A stretch of 64,000 nt of DNA from JACVRW01 sp963765135 (GTDB lineage: Bacteria; Actinomycetota; Thermoleophilia; Solirubrobacterales; Thermoleophilaceae). Location of the stretch: positions 744,001 to 808,000 of the forward strand of contig CAVXUX010000002.1 of assembly GCA_963765135.1 (NCBI GenBank), written 5' to 3'. The position numbers and the translations under genes are program-made. Position 1 is the first letter of the stretch. Every line of letters starts with the position of its first letter. The notes under the pieces were generated by a model. The model saw nothing but the letters and a program-made list of their open reading frames with translations. It searched no databases and was not told the DNA's origin. This document shows, piece after piece, positions 17,033 to 25,443 of the stretch.

Positions 17033-17939
17033 GCTCGAACGGCAGCTCGGCGACGCGCGCCTCGGCGCCGTCTACCAGCACCGTGTCGCCGGGGGCCGCC
17101 TCGCGCCGCACCAGCGCGAGCGCGATCGGCCCGAGCCGGGGGGAGACGCAGGCCGAGCCGATTCGCCCGACCGGCTTGTCGCCCAGCACGATCTCGGCGC
17201 GCCGCTCGGCCGGCTCGGACAGCAGCAGACCGCGCAGGTGGCGGTTGGGCTTGCCCTTGTAGTGCAGGCGCGCGACCGTCTCCTGGCCGACGTAGCACCC
17301 CTTCTCGAAGTCCACGGCCCGCTCGTTGATGCCGGCCTCCTGAGGGATCGTCTCCGCGTCCATGTCGAGCCCGAGGCGGGGGCGCCCGGACTCGATGCGC
17401 AGGCACTCGGCCACCTCCTCGGACACCTCCTCCGCGCCAAGCTCGGCGCGCAGCTCCTGCGCGCGGGCGGTGGAGCAGAGCAGGTCGATGCCGAGGTCGG
17501 TGCGCACCCACAGACCGGCGCCGGAGTCGACGAACGAGTGCTCCTCGGCCGGCGGCGGGGGGTCGATCAGGTCGTCGGCGGCGGGGCCGATCAGCGACAG
17601 CAGCGCGTGGCTCTCGCCGACGTCCTCCCAGCGCACGTCGCGCCCGAGCGTGTAGGTGTCGAGCATGTGCCGCAGCACGGCGTGGCCGATCGCGTCGGTG
17701 TCGAGCCAGAAGAAGTCGGCGCCGCGCAGGACGCGCAGGTCGGTGCGCAGCTTGCCCTTGTGGTTGAGGATCGTCGCGTAGCTGCCCTGGCCGGGGGCGA
17801 GCGACTCCACGTCGTTCGAGACCTGCCCCTGCAGGAAGTCCGCGGCCTCGCCGCCCCGCACGGCGAACATGGCGCGCCCGGGCCGCTCCAGCAGTCCCGC
17901 CGACTCCGTGACGAGCTCGTACTCGCTCGTTGCGATCAC
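17025..17939 (-). CDS. ygfZ: YgfZ/GcvT-fold folate-binding protein (iron-sulfur cluster maintenance)
   Basis: The 304-aa protein carries the YgfZ signature KGCYVGQETVARL, plus FLQGQVSNDV and the N-terminal GcvT-like domain. YgfZ proteins use tetrahydrofolate and the conserved Cys of KGCYxGQ to help make or repair iron-sulfur enzymes; it is not an aminomethyltransferase. The start is GTG. Divergent from the metal-homeostasis operon, with about 100 bp between the starts. Confidence 0.88.
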   Translation of the reverse strand: MIATSEYELVTESAGLLERPGRAMFAVRGGEAADFLQGQVSNDVESLAPGQGSYATILNHKGKLRTDLRVLRGADFFWLDTDAIGHAVLRHMLDTYTLGRDVRWEDVGESHALLSLIGPAADDLIDPPPPAEEHSFVDSGAGLWVRTDLGIDLLCSTARAQELRAELGAEEVSEEVAECLRIESGRPRLGLDMDAETIPQEAGINERAVDFEKGCYVGQETVARLHYKGKPNRHLRGLLLSEPAERRAEIVLGDKPVGRIGSACVSPRLGPIALALVRREAAPGDTVLVDGAEARVAELPFERG

Positions 17940-18004
17940 ACGTCGATCGTACTCACGGCGCGGGGCGGGTCCGGCGCGCCGCGACGTCCTGGCCGAATGA
18001 ACGA

Positions 18005-18024
18005 GTTTTAGTCTCGCCTAAAAC
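18005..18024. promoter_or_regulatory. DtxR/MntR-type operator upstream of the metal operon
   Basis: GTTTTAGTCTCGCCTAAAAC has perfect 7-bp arms (GTTTTAG/CTAAAAC) around a 6-bp spacer, ending 18 bp before the multicopper oxidase ATG. TTTTAG...CTAAAA arms are characteristic of sites for DtxR-family metal regulators. A DtxR-family gene is third in the downstream operon, so autoregulated metal control is the natural reading. Confidence 0.8.
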
Positions 18025-18042
18025 ATGCTTCAATAGGCACTC

Positions 18043-19080
18043 ATGCGAAAGCTGTGGGATAACAAAGTCTCGCGTCGCAAGCTCCTCGGCGGCGCGGCCG
18101 CCACGGGCGCCGCGCTGCCCGTGCTGCACGAGCTGATCCCGCATCAGGGCCTGCACGGAGGCACCTCGGCGGCCCAGGCCGCGGTCGAGCACCACCACCA
18201 GGCCCACCGCGGCTCCGGGCACCTCGGCGCGGTCGGGCGCGTGGATCACGGGCGCAACGGCTTCGACCCGCAGGCGATCCTGCGCGACTTCGACGAGGGC
18301 GTCGTCAAGGGCGGCGTGCGCGAGTGGGAGATCGTCGCCGAGGACCGCGAGATCGAGGTGGCCCCGGGCGTGAAGTACGCCGCCTGGACCTACAACGGGC
18401 GCGTGCCCGGGCCGACGCTGCGCGCCCGCGAGGGCGAGCGCCTGCGGATTCGCTTCGTCAACGGCTCGAAGCACCCGCACACGATGCACTTCCACGGCAT
18501 CCACCGGGACCTGAGCGACGGCATCCCGGGCATCGGCGCCGGCAACATCGGGCCGGGCGGCTCGACGATCTACGAGTTCGACGCCACGCCGTTCGGTCTG
18601 CACCTCTACCACTGCCACTCGACGCCGCTGGCCGAGCACATCGCCAAGGGCCTCTACGGCGCGTTCATCATCGACCCCAAGGCCGGCCGCCCCGCCGCCG
18701 ACGAGCTCGTCATGGTCATGAACGGGTTCGACACGAACTTCGACCGCTCGAACGAGGTCTACGCCGTCAACACGGTCGCGTTCGCCTACATGGACGAGCC
18801 GATCCAGGTCAAGCGCGGCGAGCTGGTGCGGATCTACCTCGTCAACGCGCTCGAGTTCGACCCGCTCAACTCGTTCCACATCCACGCCAACTTCTTCGAC
18901 TACTACCCGACCGGCACGCGGCTCGAGCCGCGCGACTTCACCGACACGGTGATCCAGGGCCAGGGCGAGCGCGGCATCCTCGAGCTGCGCTTCCCCTACA
19001 CCGGGAAGTACATGTTCCACGCCCACGTCTCCGAGTTCGCGGAGCTCGGCTGGATGGGCTTCTTCGAGGTGACCGACTGA
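18043..19080 (+). CDS. Two-domain multicopper oxidase, Tat-exported
   Basis: The 345-aa protein has a Tat signal (SRRKLLGGAAATGAALP). Copper motifs are HTMHFHGIH and LYHCHSTPLAEHI in domain 1, and SFHIHANFF and MFHAHVSEFAELGWMG in domain 2. The blue-copper Cys (HCH) occurs only in domain 1, while domain 2 has HAH, which points to a small two-domain enzyme of the type-C class. A His-rich stretch (VEHHHQAHRG) follows the signal. Oxidation of Cu(I), Fe(II), Mn(II) or an organic substrate cannot be told apart here. First gene of the operon, downstream of a DtxR-like box. Confidence 0.9.
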   Translation: MRKLWDNKVSRRKLLGGAAATGAALPVLHELIPHQGLHGGTSAAQAAVEHHHQAHRGSGHLGAVGRVDHGRNGFDPQAILRDFDEGVVKGGVREWEIVAEDREIEVAPGVKYAAWTYNGRVPGPTLRAREGERLRIRFVNGSKHPHTMHFHGIHRDLSDGIPGIGAGNIGPGGSTIYEFDATPFGLHLYHCHSTPLAEHIAKGLYGAFIIDPKAGRPAADELVMVMNGFDTNFDRSNEVYAVNTVAFAYMDEPIQVKRGELVRIYLVNALEFDPLNSFHIHANFFDYYPTGTRLEPRDFTDTVIQGQGERGILELRFPYTGKYMFHAHVSEFAELGWMGFFEVTD

Positions 19081-20327
19081 TGGAGGCCGCCACCGCCACC
19101 GTCCGCCGCCCGACCTGGCTGACCGGCCTGATCCCGGTGGTCGTGCTGGCCGCCGCGATCGGCCTGTTCGTCGCGCTCGACGCGCCCGGGCTGGATCGCA
19201 TCGGCGTGCCCCAGGAGGAGCTGGCGGTCGAGCGCACGGTGCTGAACCCGGGCGAGATCGAGCTGCACGTGCGCAACGACGGCGCCGACCCGGTGCAGAT
19301 CAAGCAGGCGATCGTCAACGACGGCTTCACCTCGTTCACCCAGTCGAAGGAGGAGATCGGCCGGCTGGCCGGGGCCGAGGTGAAGATCAGCTACCCCTGG
19401 ATCGAGGGCGAGAACTACGAGGTGCTGCTGCTCACCTCCACGGGCGCGACGATCGACCACGCGATCGAGGCCGCCGTCGAGACGCCGGAGGCCGACCTCG
19501 GCTTCTACGGCCTGATGGCGCTGATCGGCCTCTACGTCGGGGTGATTCCGGTCGCGATCGGCATGCTCTGGCTGCCCTGGCTGCGCACGGTCGACGCCCG
19601 CTGGATCCGCTTCCTGCTCGCCTTCACCGTCGGCCTGCTCGGCTTCCTCGCGATCGAGGCGCTGCTCGAGGGCTCGGAGCTCGCGGGCGAGGGACCGGAG
19701 GCGCTCGGCGGCGGCGCGCTGGTCTGGCTCGGCGCGGTGGGCGCCTATCTCGCGCTGGCGGGCGTGGACGCCTGGCTGCGAGGGCGGACGCGGCGCGTGT
19801 CCGACGCGGAGGACGCCTCCGAGAGCGAGGACTCATCCGATGGGCTGCGTTCGGAAGCCGGCTCGGCGCGCCGGCTCGGCGAGCGCGCCGCCCTGCTGGT
19901 CGCGCTCGGCATCGGCCTGCACAACCTCGGCGAGGGCCTCGCGATCGGCTCCGCCTACGCGATCGGCTCGCTCGCCCTGGGCGCCGCGCTGGTCGTGGGC
20001 TTCGCGCTCCACAACACGACCGAGGGCCTGGCCATCGTCGCCCCCGTGGCCCGCTCCGGCAAGGCGAACGTGCGCACGCTGATGCTGCTCGGGCTGCTCG
20101 CCGGCGCGCCCGCCGTGCTGGGCGCCTGGATCGGCGCCTCTTTCTTCCACCCGAGCGTCGCCGCGGTGATGTTCGGCATCGGCGCCGGGGCGATCGCCCA
20201 GGTGATCGTCCAGATCGCGCCCGCGATCCGCTCCGACGACGGCCGGCTGCTCAACCCGCTGGCCACCAGCGGGCTGCTGGTCGGCCTGCTCGTGATGTAC
20301 GTGACCGGGCTGATGGTGAGCGTCTGA
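19080..20327 (+). CDS. ZIP-family divalent metal transporter with extracytoplasmic N-terminal domain
   Basis: The 415-aa protein begins with one membrane helix, then an outside domain of about 100 residues (PGEIELHVRNDGADPVQIKQ onward, beta-rich, cupredoxin/Ig-like). The ZIP core follows with the metal-site motifs HNLGEGLAIG and HNTTEGLAIV and a polar loop DAEDASESEDSSDG between helices. Its ATG overlaps the oxidase stop (TGATG). The fused outside domain is unusual for ZIP proteins and may receive metal from, or cooperate with, the oxidase encoded just upstream. Confidence 0.88.
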   Translation: MEAATATVRRPTWLTGLIPVVVLAAAIGLFVALDAPGLDRIGVPQEELAVERTVLNPGEIELHVRNDGADPVQIKQAIVNDGFTSFTQSKEEIGRLAGAEVKISYPWIEGENYEVLLLTSTGATIDHAIEAAVETPEADLGFYGLMALIGLYVGVIPVAIGMLWLPWLRTVDARWIRFLLAFTVGLLGFLAIEALLEGSELAGEGPEALGGGALVWLGAVGAYLALAGVDAWLRGRTRRVSDAEDASESEDSSDGLRSEAGSARRLGERAALLVALGIGLHNLGEGLAIGSAYAIGSLALGAALVVGFALHNTTEGLAIVAPVARSGKANVRTLMLLGLLAGAPAVLGAWIGASFFHPSVAAVMFGIGAGAIAQVIVQIAPAIRSDDGRLLNPLATSGLLVGLLVMYVTGLMVSV

Positions 20328-20999
20328 TGGCCGTGCGCTCGGAGGTGTCCAACGCCGTCCAGGACTACGCCAAGGCGATCTGGTCGCTGGCGCAGCGCGG
20401 CGACCAGCCCGTCTCCACCTCGGCGCTCGCCGAGCGCCTCGAGGTGTCGCCGGCGTCGGCCTCGGCGATGGTCAAGCGGCTCGAGTCGATGGGCCTGGTC
20501 GAGCACGAGCCCTACCACGGCGTGCAGCTGACCCGGGCCGGCGAGCGCGTGGCGCTCGAGGTGCTGCGCCACCACCGCCTGCTCGAGCTCTACCTGGCCG
20601 AGGCGCTCGGCATGTCGTGGGACCGCGTGCACGAGGAGGCGGAGGTGCTCGAGCACGCGATCTCACCGGCGCTGTCGGAGCTGATCGCGGCCAAGCTCGG
20701 CAACCCGACGCACGACCCGCACGGCGACCCGATCCCGACCGCCGACGGCGAGATCGACGAGGCGCCGACGCGCGCGCTCTCCGATCTCGAGCCCGGCGCG
20801 CGCGGCGTGTTCGTGCGCGTGTCCGACTCCGATCCCGACATGCTGCGCTACCTCGCCGAACGCGGGATCGCGCCTGGCGATCGCTTCGAGGTGCTCGAAG
20901 CGCGAGCCGTTCGAAGGGCCCCTGACGGTTCGGTTCGGGGGCAGTCCGCACGTGCTCGGTGGGGCGCTGCCCCAGGCGATGCGCACAGTCGTCCGGTGA
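20327..20999 (+). CDS. DtxR/MntR-family metal-dependent repressor, with one inserted base
   Basis: The gene encodes an N-terminal winged helix (VSTSALAERLEVSPASASAM, LVEHEPYHGVQLTRAG), the metal-binding dimerisation domain (HHRLLELYLAE, HEEAEVLEHAIS, THDPHGDPIP) and a C-terminal SH3/FeoA-like domain. The frame breaks at AA 20898-20899; removing one A restores EREPFEGPLTVRFGG up to TGA at 20997-20999, a normal 223-aa protein. Without correction the frame runs into mntH and mimics a fusion. It likely binds the 18005-18024 box and controls this operon. ATG overlaps the ZIP stop. Confidence 0.88.
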
Positions 21000-22315
21000 A
21001 CGAGCCGATCGAGGCAGCGCTGCTGCGGGGAGGCCCCGCGGCGACTCGGCCCGTGGTCGTGCTCGAGCCGGCGCCGCCCGAGCCCAGCGCCCTGGAGGAG
21101 CTGCGCAGCCGCGGCCGCCTGCGCTACGGGCTGGGCCTGCTGGGCCCGGCGTTCGTCGCGGCGGTCGCGTACGTCGACCCGGGCAACTTCGCGACCAACG
21201 TCGCCGGCGGGTCCAAGTACGGCTACCTGCTGCTGTGGGTGGTGCTCGCGGCCAACTTGATGGCGATGCTGATCCAGTACCTGTCGGCCAAGGTCGGGAT
21301 CGCCACCGGCAAGAACCTGCCCGAGCTCTGCCGCGAGCACTTCCCGCGCCGGGCCTCGATCGGGCTCTGGATCCAGGCCGAGCTGATCGCCATGGCCACC
21401 GACCTGGCCGAGTTCGTGGGCGCCGCGATCGCGCTCAACCTGCTGTTCGGCGTCCCGCTGTTCGTGGCGGGCTTGATCACCGCGGTCGTCGCCTTCGCGA
21501 TCCTGGGGCTCCAGACGCGCGGCTACCGGCGCTTCGAGACCACGATCGCCGGGCTGCTCGGGGTCATCCTGCTCGGCTTCATCTACGAGGTGGCTCACGC
21601 CGGGCCGGACGCGAGCGGCGCGCTGGCCGGCTTCGTGCCCTCCTTCGACGGCACGGAGAGCGTGCTGCTCGCCACCGGGATCCTCGGCGCCACGGTGATG
21701 CCGCACGTGATCTACCTGCACTCGGCGCTCACCCAGGGCCGGATCAAGCCACGCGACGACGCCGAGCGGCGGGAGCTGCTGCGCTTCGAGCGCCTCGACG
21801 TGGGCCTGGCGATGGGCCTCGCCGGCATCGTGAACATCTCGATGCTGGTCGTCGCGGCCGCGCTGTTCCACGGCGTGAGCGACATCGACTCGATCGAGGG
21901 CGCCTACCACGGCTTCGACGCCCAGCTCGGCGGCGGGGCGGCGCTCGCGTTCGGGCTGGCGCTGCTGGCCTCGGGCCTGTCGAGCTCGAGCGTCGGCACC
22001 TACGCCGGCCAGGTCGTCATGCAGGGCTTCATCCGCCGCTCGGTTCCACTGCTGCTGCGACGCCTGATCACGATGCTGCCGGCGCTGGTCGTGCTGGCGC
22101 TCGGCGTCAACGCCACCGACGCGCTCGTGATCAGCCAGGTAGTGCTCTCGTTCGGCATTCCGTTCGCGCTCGTGCCGCTCGTGCTGCTGACCCGCCGGGC
22201 CGACGTGATGGGCACTCTGCGCAACGCCCGCGGCACCACGATCGCGGCCAGCGTCGTCGCCCTGCTGATCATCGCGCTCAACCTGTTCCTGTTGGGCACG
22301 ACGTTCGCGGGCTAA
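20996..22315 (+). CDS. mntH: Nramp-family Mn2+/Fe2+ transporter MntH
   Basis: The 439-aa protein has the Nramp helix-1 motif VDPGNFATN and the helix-6 motif ATVMPHVIYLHSAL (MPH), with about 11 membrane segments. It imports Mn2+ or Fe2+ with protons. The GTG start at 20996 overlaps the corrected stop of the dtxR-family gene (GTGA). The roughly 40-residue N-terminus before the first helix (SALEELRSRGRLRYGLG) is cytoplasmic. Fourth gene of the metal operon. Confidence 0.9.
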   Translation: MNEPIEAALLRGGPAATRPVVVLEPAPPEPSALEELRSRGRLRYGLGLLGPAFVAAVAYVDPGNFATNVAGGSKYGYLLLWVVLAANLMAMLIQYLSAKVGIATGKNLPELCREHFPRRASIGLWIQAELIAMATDLAEFVGAAIALNLLFGVPLFVAGLITAVVAFAILGLQTRGYRRFETTIAGLLGVILLGFIYEVAHAGPDASGALAGFVPSFDGTESVLLATGILGATVMPHVIYLHSALTQGRIKPRDDAERRELLRFERLDVGLAMGLAGIVNISMLVVAAALFHGVSDIDSIEGAYHGFDAQLGGGAALAFGLALLASGLSSSSVGTYAGQVVMQGFIRRSVPLLLRRLITMLPALVVLALGVNATDALVISQVVLSFGIPFALVPLVLLTRRADVMGTLRNARGTTIAASVVALLIIALNLFLLGTTFAG

Positions 22316-22326
22316 GGTTCTCGCCG

Positions 22327-22689
22327 ATGGCGCTCGGCGAAGACTTCCAGGCCGTGCTCGACACACTGCCTCCCGACTGGACGCAGCTCGAGCTGGACCT
22401 GCGCATCTGGGACGAGGATCGCTACGTCGACGTGGCACCGCTGGTGGCGCAGATCAACGCGATGCCCTACTCCGAGCACGACTGGCACTGGCGCCTGCGG
22501 GTTGCGCGCGAGTTCGGTCACGCCGCCGCCGCGCAGACCGTGCGCGGCACGCTGGCGCTGATCGACGACCAGGGCATCGAGGGCGAGCTGGTGCTGCGCG
22601 AGGCGCGCACCGGACGCGTGGAGGTCACGCAGATGTGGGGTCGGCCGGAGTCTGTGCGCCAGGAGTGGCGCCAGCGCCGCGCGCAGTAG
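22327..22689 (+). CDS. Conserved hypothetical protein
   Basis: The 120-aa soluble protein is rich in acidic and aromatic residues (DTLPPDWTQLELDLRIWDED, EHDWHWRLRVAREFGH, VEVTQMWGRPESVRQEWRQR). No signal peptide or membrane helix. It lies 11 bp after mntH and is followed within 3 bp by another small gene, so it may be the distal part of the same operon. Family not recognised. Confidence 0.7.
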   Translation: MALGEDFQAVLDTLPPDWTQLELDLRIWDEDRYVDVAPLVAQINAMPYSEHDWHWRLRVAREFGHAAAAQTVRGTLALIDDQGIEGELVLREARTGRVEVTQMWGRPESVRQEWRQRRAQ

Positions 22690-22692
22690 GCA

Positions 22693-22986
22693 GTGGCCCG
22701 GATCGCGCTGCACTCGTCTGACCTGCTGTTCGGCTCGAAGGTCGAGGGCGCGCTGCGCGCCGCCGGACACGAGGTGGTCCGCTCCGGCGATGCCGAGGTG
22801 GCGGTCGTGGATCTCACCGAGGGAGAGGTGCCGGACCCGCCGGAGCAGCCGAGCGTCGCCTACTACCTGCACACCGACCAGGACACGCGCCAGCGCGCCG
22901 AGGCCGCCGGCTACGACCTGGTCGTGCCGCGCTCGCGCATGAATCGCGAGGCGGTCCAGCTCGTCGAGAGGCTGCTGGCGGGTTGA
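22693..22986 (+). CDS. Small receiver-like (CheY-fold) protein lacking phosphorylation site
   Basis: The 97-aa GTG-started protein has the alternating strand/helix pattern of a response-regulator receiver: RIALHSSDLLFGSKVEGALR, AEVAVVDLTEG at the usual phospho-Asp strand, VAYYLHTDQDTRQRAEAAG, YDLVVPRSR. The VVDL Asp may correspond to the phospho-acceptor position, but the acidic pair and the conserved Lys are not obvious, so a degenerate or atypical receiver is likely. Its TGA overlaps the TTG start of the next gene. Confidence 0.55.
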   Translation: MARIALHSSDLLFGSKVEGALRAAGHEVVRSGDAEVAVVDLTEGEVPDPPEQPSVAYYLHTDQDTRQRAEAAGYDLVVPRSRMNREAVQLVERLLAG

Positions 22987-23715
22987 GGATCGCCGTGGTG
23001 ACCGGGGCGTCGTCGGGCATCGGCGCCGCCACGGCCCGCCTGCTCGCCGCGCAGGACTGGCGCGTGATCGCGGTGGCACGCCGCGCCGAGCGCCTCGAGG
23101 AGCTGGCCGACGGCATCGTGGCGGTGCCAGCCGACCTCACCGACGCCGACGCGCCCGCGCGAGTGCGCGAGGCCGTCGAGCGTGAGGGCGGGCGGCTCGA
23201 GCTGCTGGTGAACAACGCGGGCGCCGAGTGGCGCTCGACGTTCGCCGAAGGCGGGTACGCGAACGTCCGCCAGACGATGGACGTGAACTTCGACGCCGTC
23301 GTGCGTCTCACGGAGGCGCTGCTGCCGCTGCTGCGGGCGTCGACTCCCAGCTCGATCGTGAACGTCAGCTCCGTGGCGGGGCGGGTGGGACTTCCGGCCA
23401 ACAGCGCCTACGCCGCGTCGAAGTTCGCGCTGGCGGGTTGGAGCGAGGCCGTCGGGGTCGAGGAGCAGCCGCACGGCGTGCACGTGGGCCTGGTGCTGCC
23501 GGGGTACGTCTCCACCGAAGGCTTTCCCCACCGGCGGCTGCGAAAGAGCGTGCGCACGCGCTGGCTCGTCTCGACGCCCGAGAAGGTCGCGCGCGGCGAT
23601 CGTCGCGGCGGGCCCCGGCGGGCGCAACGAGGTGTACGTGTCGCGTCCCTATCTGCTCGTGCCGAAGCTGCGCCACCTGTTCCCGCGGCTGACCCGCCGC
23701 GCGCTGGGCGGCTAG
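22983..23715 (+). CDS. Short-chain dehydrogenase/reductase, with one inserted base
   Basis: A TTG start overlaps the preceding stop (TTGA). The protein has the SDR cofactor motif TGASSGIG, NNAG, the catalytic Ser in NVSSVAG and YAASK. The frame breaks in GCGCGG at 23591-23596; removing one G gives AIVAAGPGGRNEVYVSRPYL and a normal end at TAG 23713-23715, about 243 aa in total. The C-terminal VYVSRPYLLVPKLRHLFPRL resembles classical SDRs of the DltE/YqjQ type. Substrate unknown. It ends convergently with the next gene, sharing CTAG. Confidence 0.8.
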
Positions 23716-24615
23716 AGCCGGAACGCCTCGTCCACGTCCGGCGGGCGCTCGAGGATCCCGAAGCGCGCGTCGAAGCGCGCCCAGCCCTCGAGTGCCGCGC
23801 GGTCGAGCCGCATCGGCGGCAGCAGAGCCGGCGCGACCGCGTCGAGCTGGGCGCGCACGAGCTCCTCGTCCGCGCCCGAGGCCTCCACGAGCTTGGCGAT
23901 CGTCGCGTCGCGGTCGCGCAGCGCCACGACCGTGGCGTGGCGCAGGCCGTCGAGCGTCGCGCCGGATCGCGATCGGGCGGTGGCGCGCCGTCCAGCCTCG
24001 GGTGGCGAGCACGAGCTCGGGGTAGCGCGGGGCGCCGTAGTCGTCGACCCGGAACTCGCGCGTGCGAACGCCGCGCTGGCGCAGGGCGACGCCCTCGGCG
24101 TTCCAGAAGGCCACGACCGCGTCGACCCGGCCGGCGATCAGGCTCGGCACGGCCGAGAAGCCGATCGTGGTGCGCTTGACCTTCGAGTAGTCGCCGCCGT
24201 CGTGCTCGACGATCGCGCGCAGCACGGCGTCGTCCGAGGGCAGCCCGGTGACGCCGACGCGCTTGCCCTCGAGGTCGCGCGGTCGCTCGATCTCCGGACG
24301 GGCGATCACCGCCGCCAGCGGGCGCTGCACGAGCGCGGCGATGCCGACGATGTCCTCGCCGCGCTCGCGCGCCAGGCCCAGGTCGTGGATGTCGACCACC
24401 GCCATTTCCACGCGGCGGGAGGCCAGCAGCTTCAGGGAGTCGGTCGAGGAGCCCGGCACGACCAGCGAGTGGGCCCGGCCCGCGTACAGCCCCGCGTGCA
24501 CGGCGTTGGGTTGGAAGTCGAGCGCGATCCGGCCCAGCCCCTGGGGTGGCTCGCTCTCGCTGCCGCACCCCGCGAGCAGGGCGATTGCGATCAGCAGGAG
24601 GGGGATCCGGCGCAC
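23712..24615 (-). CDS. NMT1/THI5-like substrate-binding lipoprotein (ThiY-type), with one inserted base
   Basis: The GTG start gives a lipoprotein signal (RRIPLLLIAIALLAGC). The mature protein carries LDFQPNAVHAGLYAGRA, which matches the pyrimidine-binding ThiY/THI5 group, then SSTDSLKLLASRRVEMAVVD and EGKRVGVTGLPSDDAVLRA. The frame breaks near 23958-23963; one base less restores TLDGLRHATVVALRDRDATI and the end PPDVDEAFRL (about 300 aa). No ABC permease or ATPase gene is adjacent. It probably binds a thiamin-pyrimidine or similar small ligand at the membrane. Confidence 0.78.
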
Positions 24616-24665
24616 GGCGTCGAACCCTAGGGCGAAAGGGCCATCCCCCAACAGGAGGTTGCAGG

Positions 24666-25412
24666 GTGCAGGATCGCGGACCCGCCGCATACATCGCAGA
24701 GTTCGTCGGCACGCTGTTGCTCGTCTTCTTCATCACGGCGGCCGTGTCCGTCTACGTCGCGGAGCCGACGCGCGTGAACCCCAACCCGTTCATCGACTTC
24801 TCGGTCATCGGCCTGGTGCACGTGTTCGTGCTGTTCGTGCTGATCCAGACGCTCGCGGTGGTGTCCGGCGCCCACTTCAACCCCGCGGTGACCGTCGCCT
24901 TGACGGCCCTGCGCCAGATCAAGCCGCCCGATGCCGTGATCTACGTCGTCGCCCAGGTGGCCGGCGCCATCGCCGGCGCGTTCCTCACCAAGGCGATCCT
25001 GCTGGACGAGGGCAAGGCGGAGAACTACGGCGCCGTCGACGTCTCCTCTGTGATCAACGGCGCCACCTTCCCCGGCATGGTCGTCGAGGCGCTCGGCACT
25101 TTCTTCCTGCTCTGGGCCATCATCGGCGTGGCGGTCAACCCGCGCGCGACCAAGGACTGGGCTGCGTTCGCGATCGGCTGCGCGCTCGGCATGGCGGTGA
25201 TGGTGTTCGCGCCTCTCACCGGCGCGGGCTTCAACCCGGCGCGAGCGATCGGCCCGGCGCTGGCGTCCGGGGATTGGGGCGGCTTCGGCCAGTTCCTGCT
25301 GGTCTACCTGCTGGCCCCGGTGATCGGGGCGCTCGTAGCCGTCTTCCTCTACCTCCAGATCCTCGCGGAGCCCGGCGCGAAGGGGGTCGGCGGCGCGGAG
25401 CCGGTCGGCTAG
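24666..25412 (+). CDS. Aquaporin/glycerol facilitator (MIP family)
   Basis: The 248-aa protein has six membrane segments and both NPA motifs (SGAHFNPAVTVAL and GAGFNPARAIGP). It passively conducts water or small neutral solutes. The GTG start at 24666 is set by a strong ribosome-binding site AGGAGG at 24653-24658. The loop before helix 4 and Ala/Gly-rich pore residues do not decide between water and glycerol. Confidence 0.92.
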   Translation: MQDRGPAAYIAEFVGTLLLVFFITAAVSVYVAEPTRVNPNPFIDFSVIGLVHVFVLFVLIQTLAVVSGAHFNPAVTVALTALRQIKPPDAVIYVVAQVAGAIAGAFLTKAILLDEGKAENYGAVDVSSVINGATFPGMVVEALGTFFLLWAIIGVAVNPRATKDWAAFAIGCALGMAVMVFAPLTGAGFNPARAIGPALASGDWGGFGQFLLVYLLAPVIGALVAVFLYLQILAEPGAKGVGGAEPVG

Positions 25413-25443
25413 CCCGACGACCCGCCTCCGTAGACTGCGAGCG

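Noticed and set aside
17025..17939. Glycine-cleavage T protein
   Set aside because: The KGCYVGQE signature and the shorter length mark YgfZ, not GcvT, and no gcvH/gcvP is nearby.
20327..22315. A DtxR-Nramp fusion protein
   Set aside because: The +1 frame continues the DtxR C-terminal domain to a stop overlapping a proper GTG start of mntH; a single inserted A explains the joined frame.
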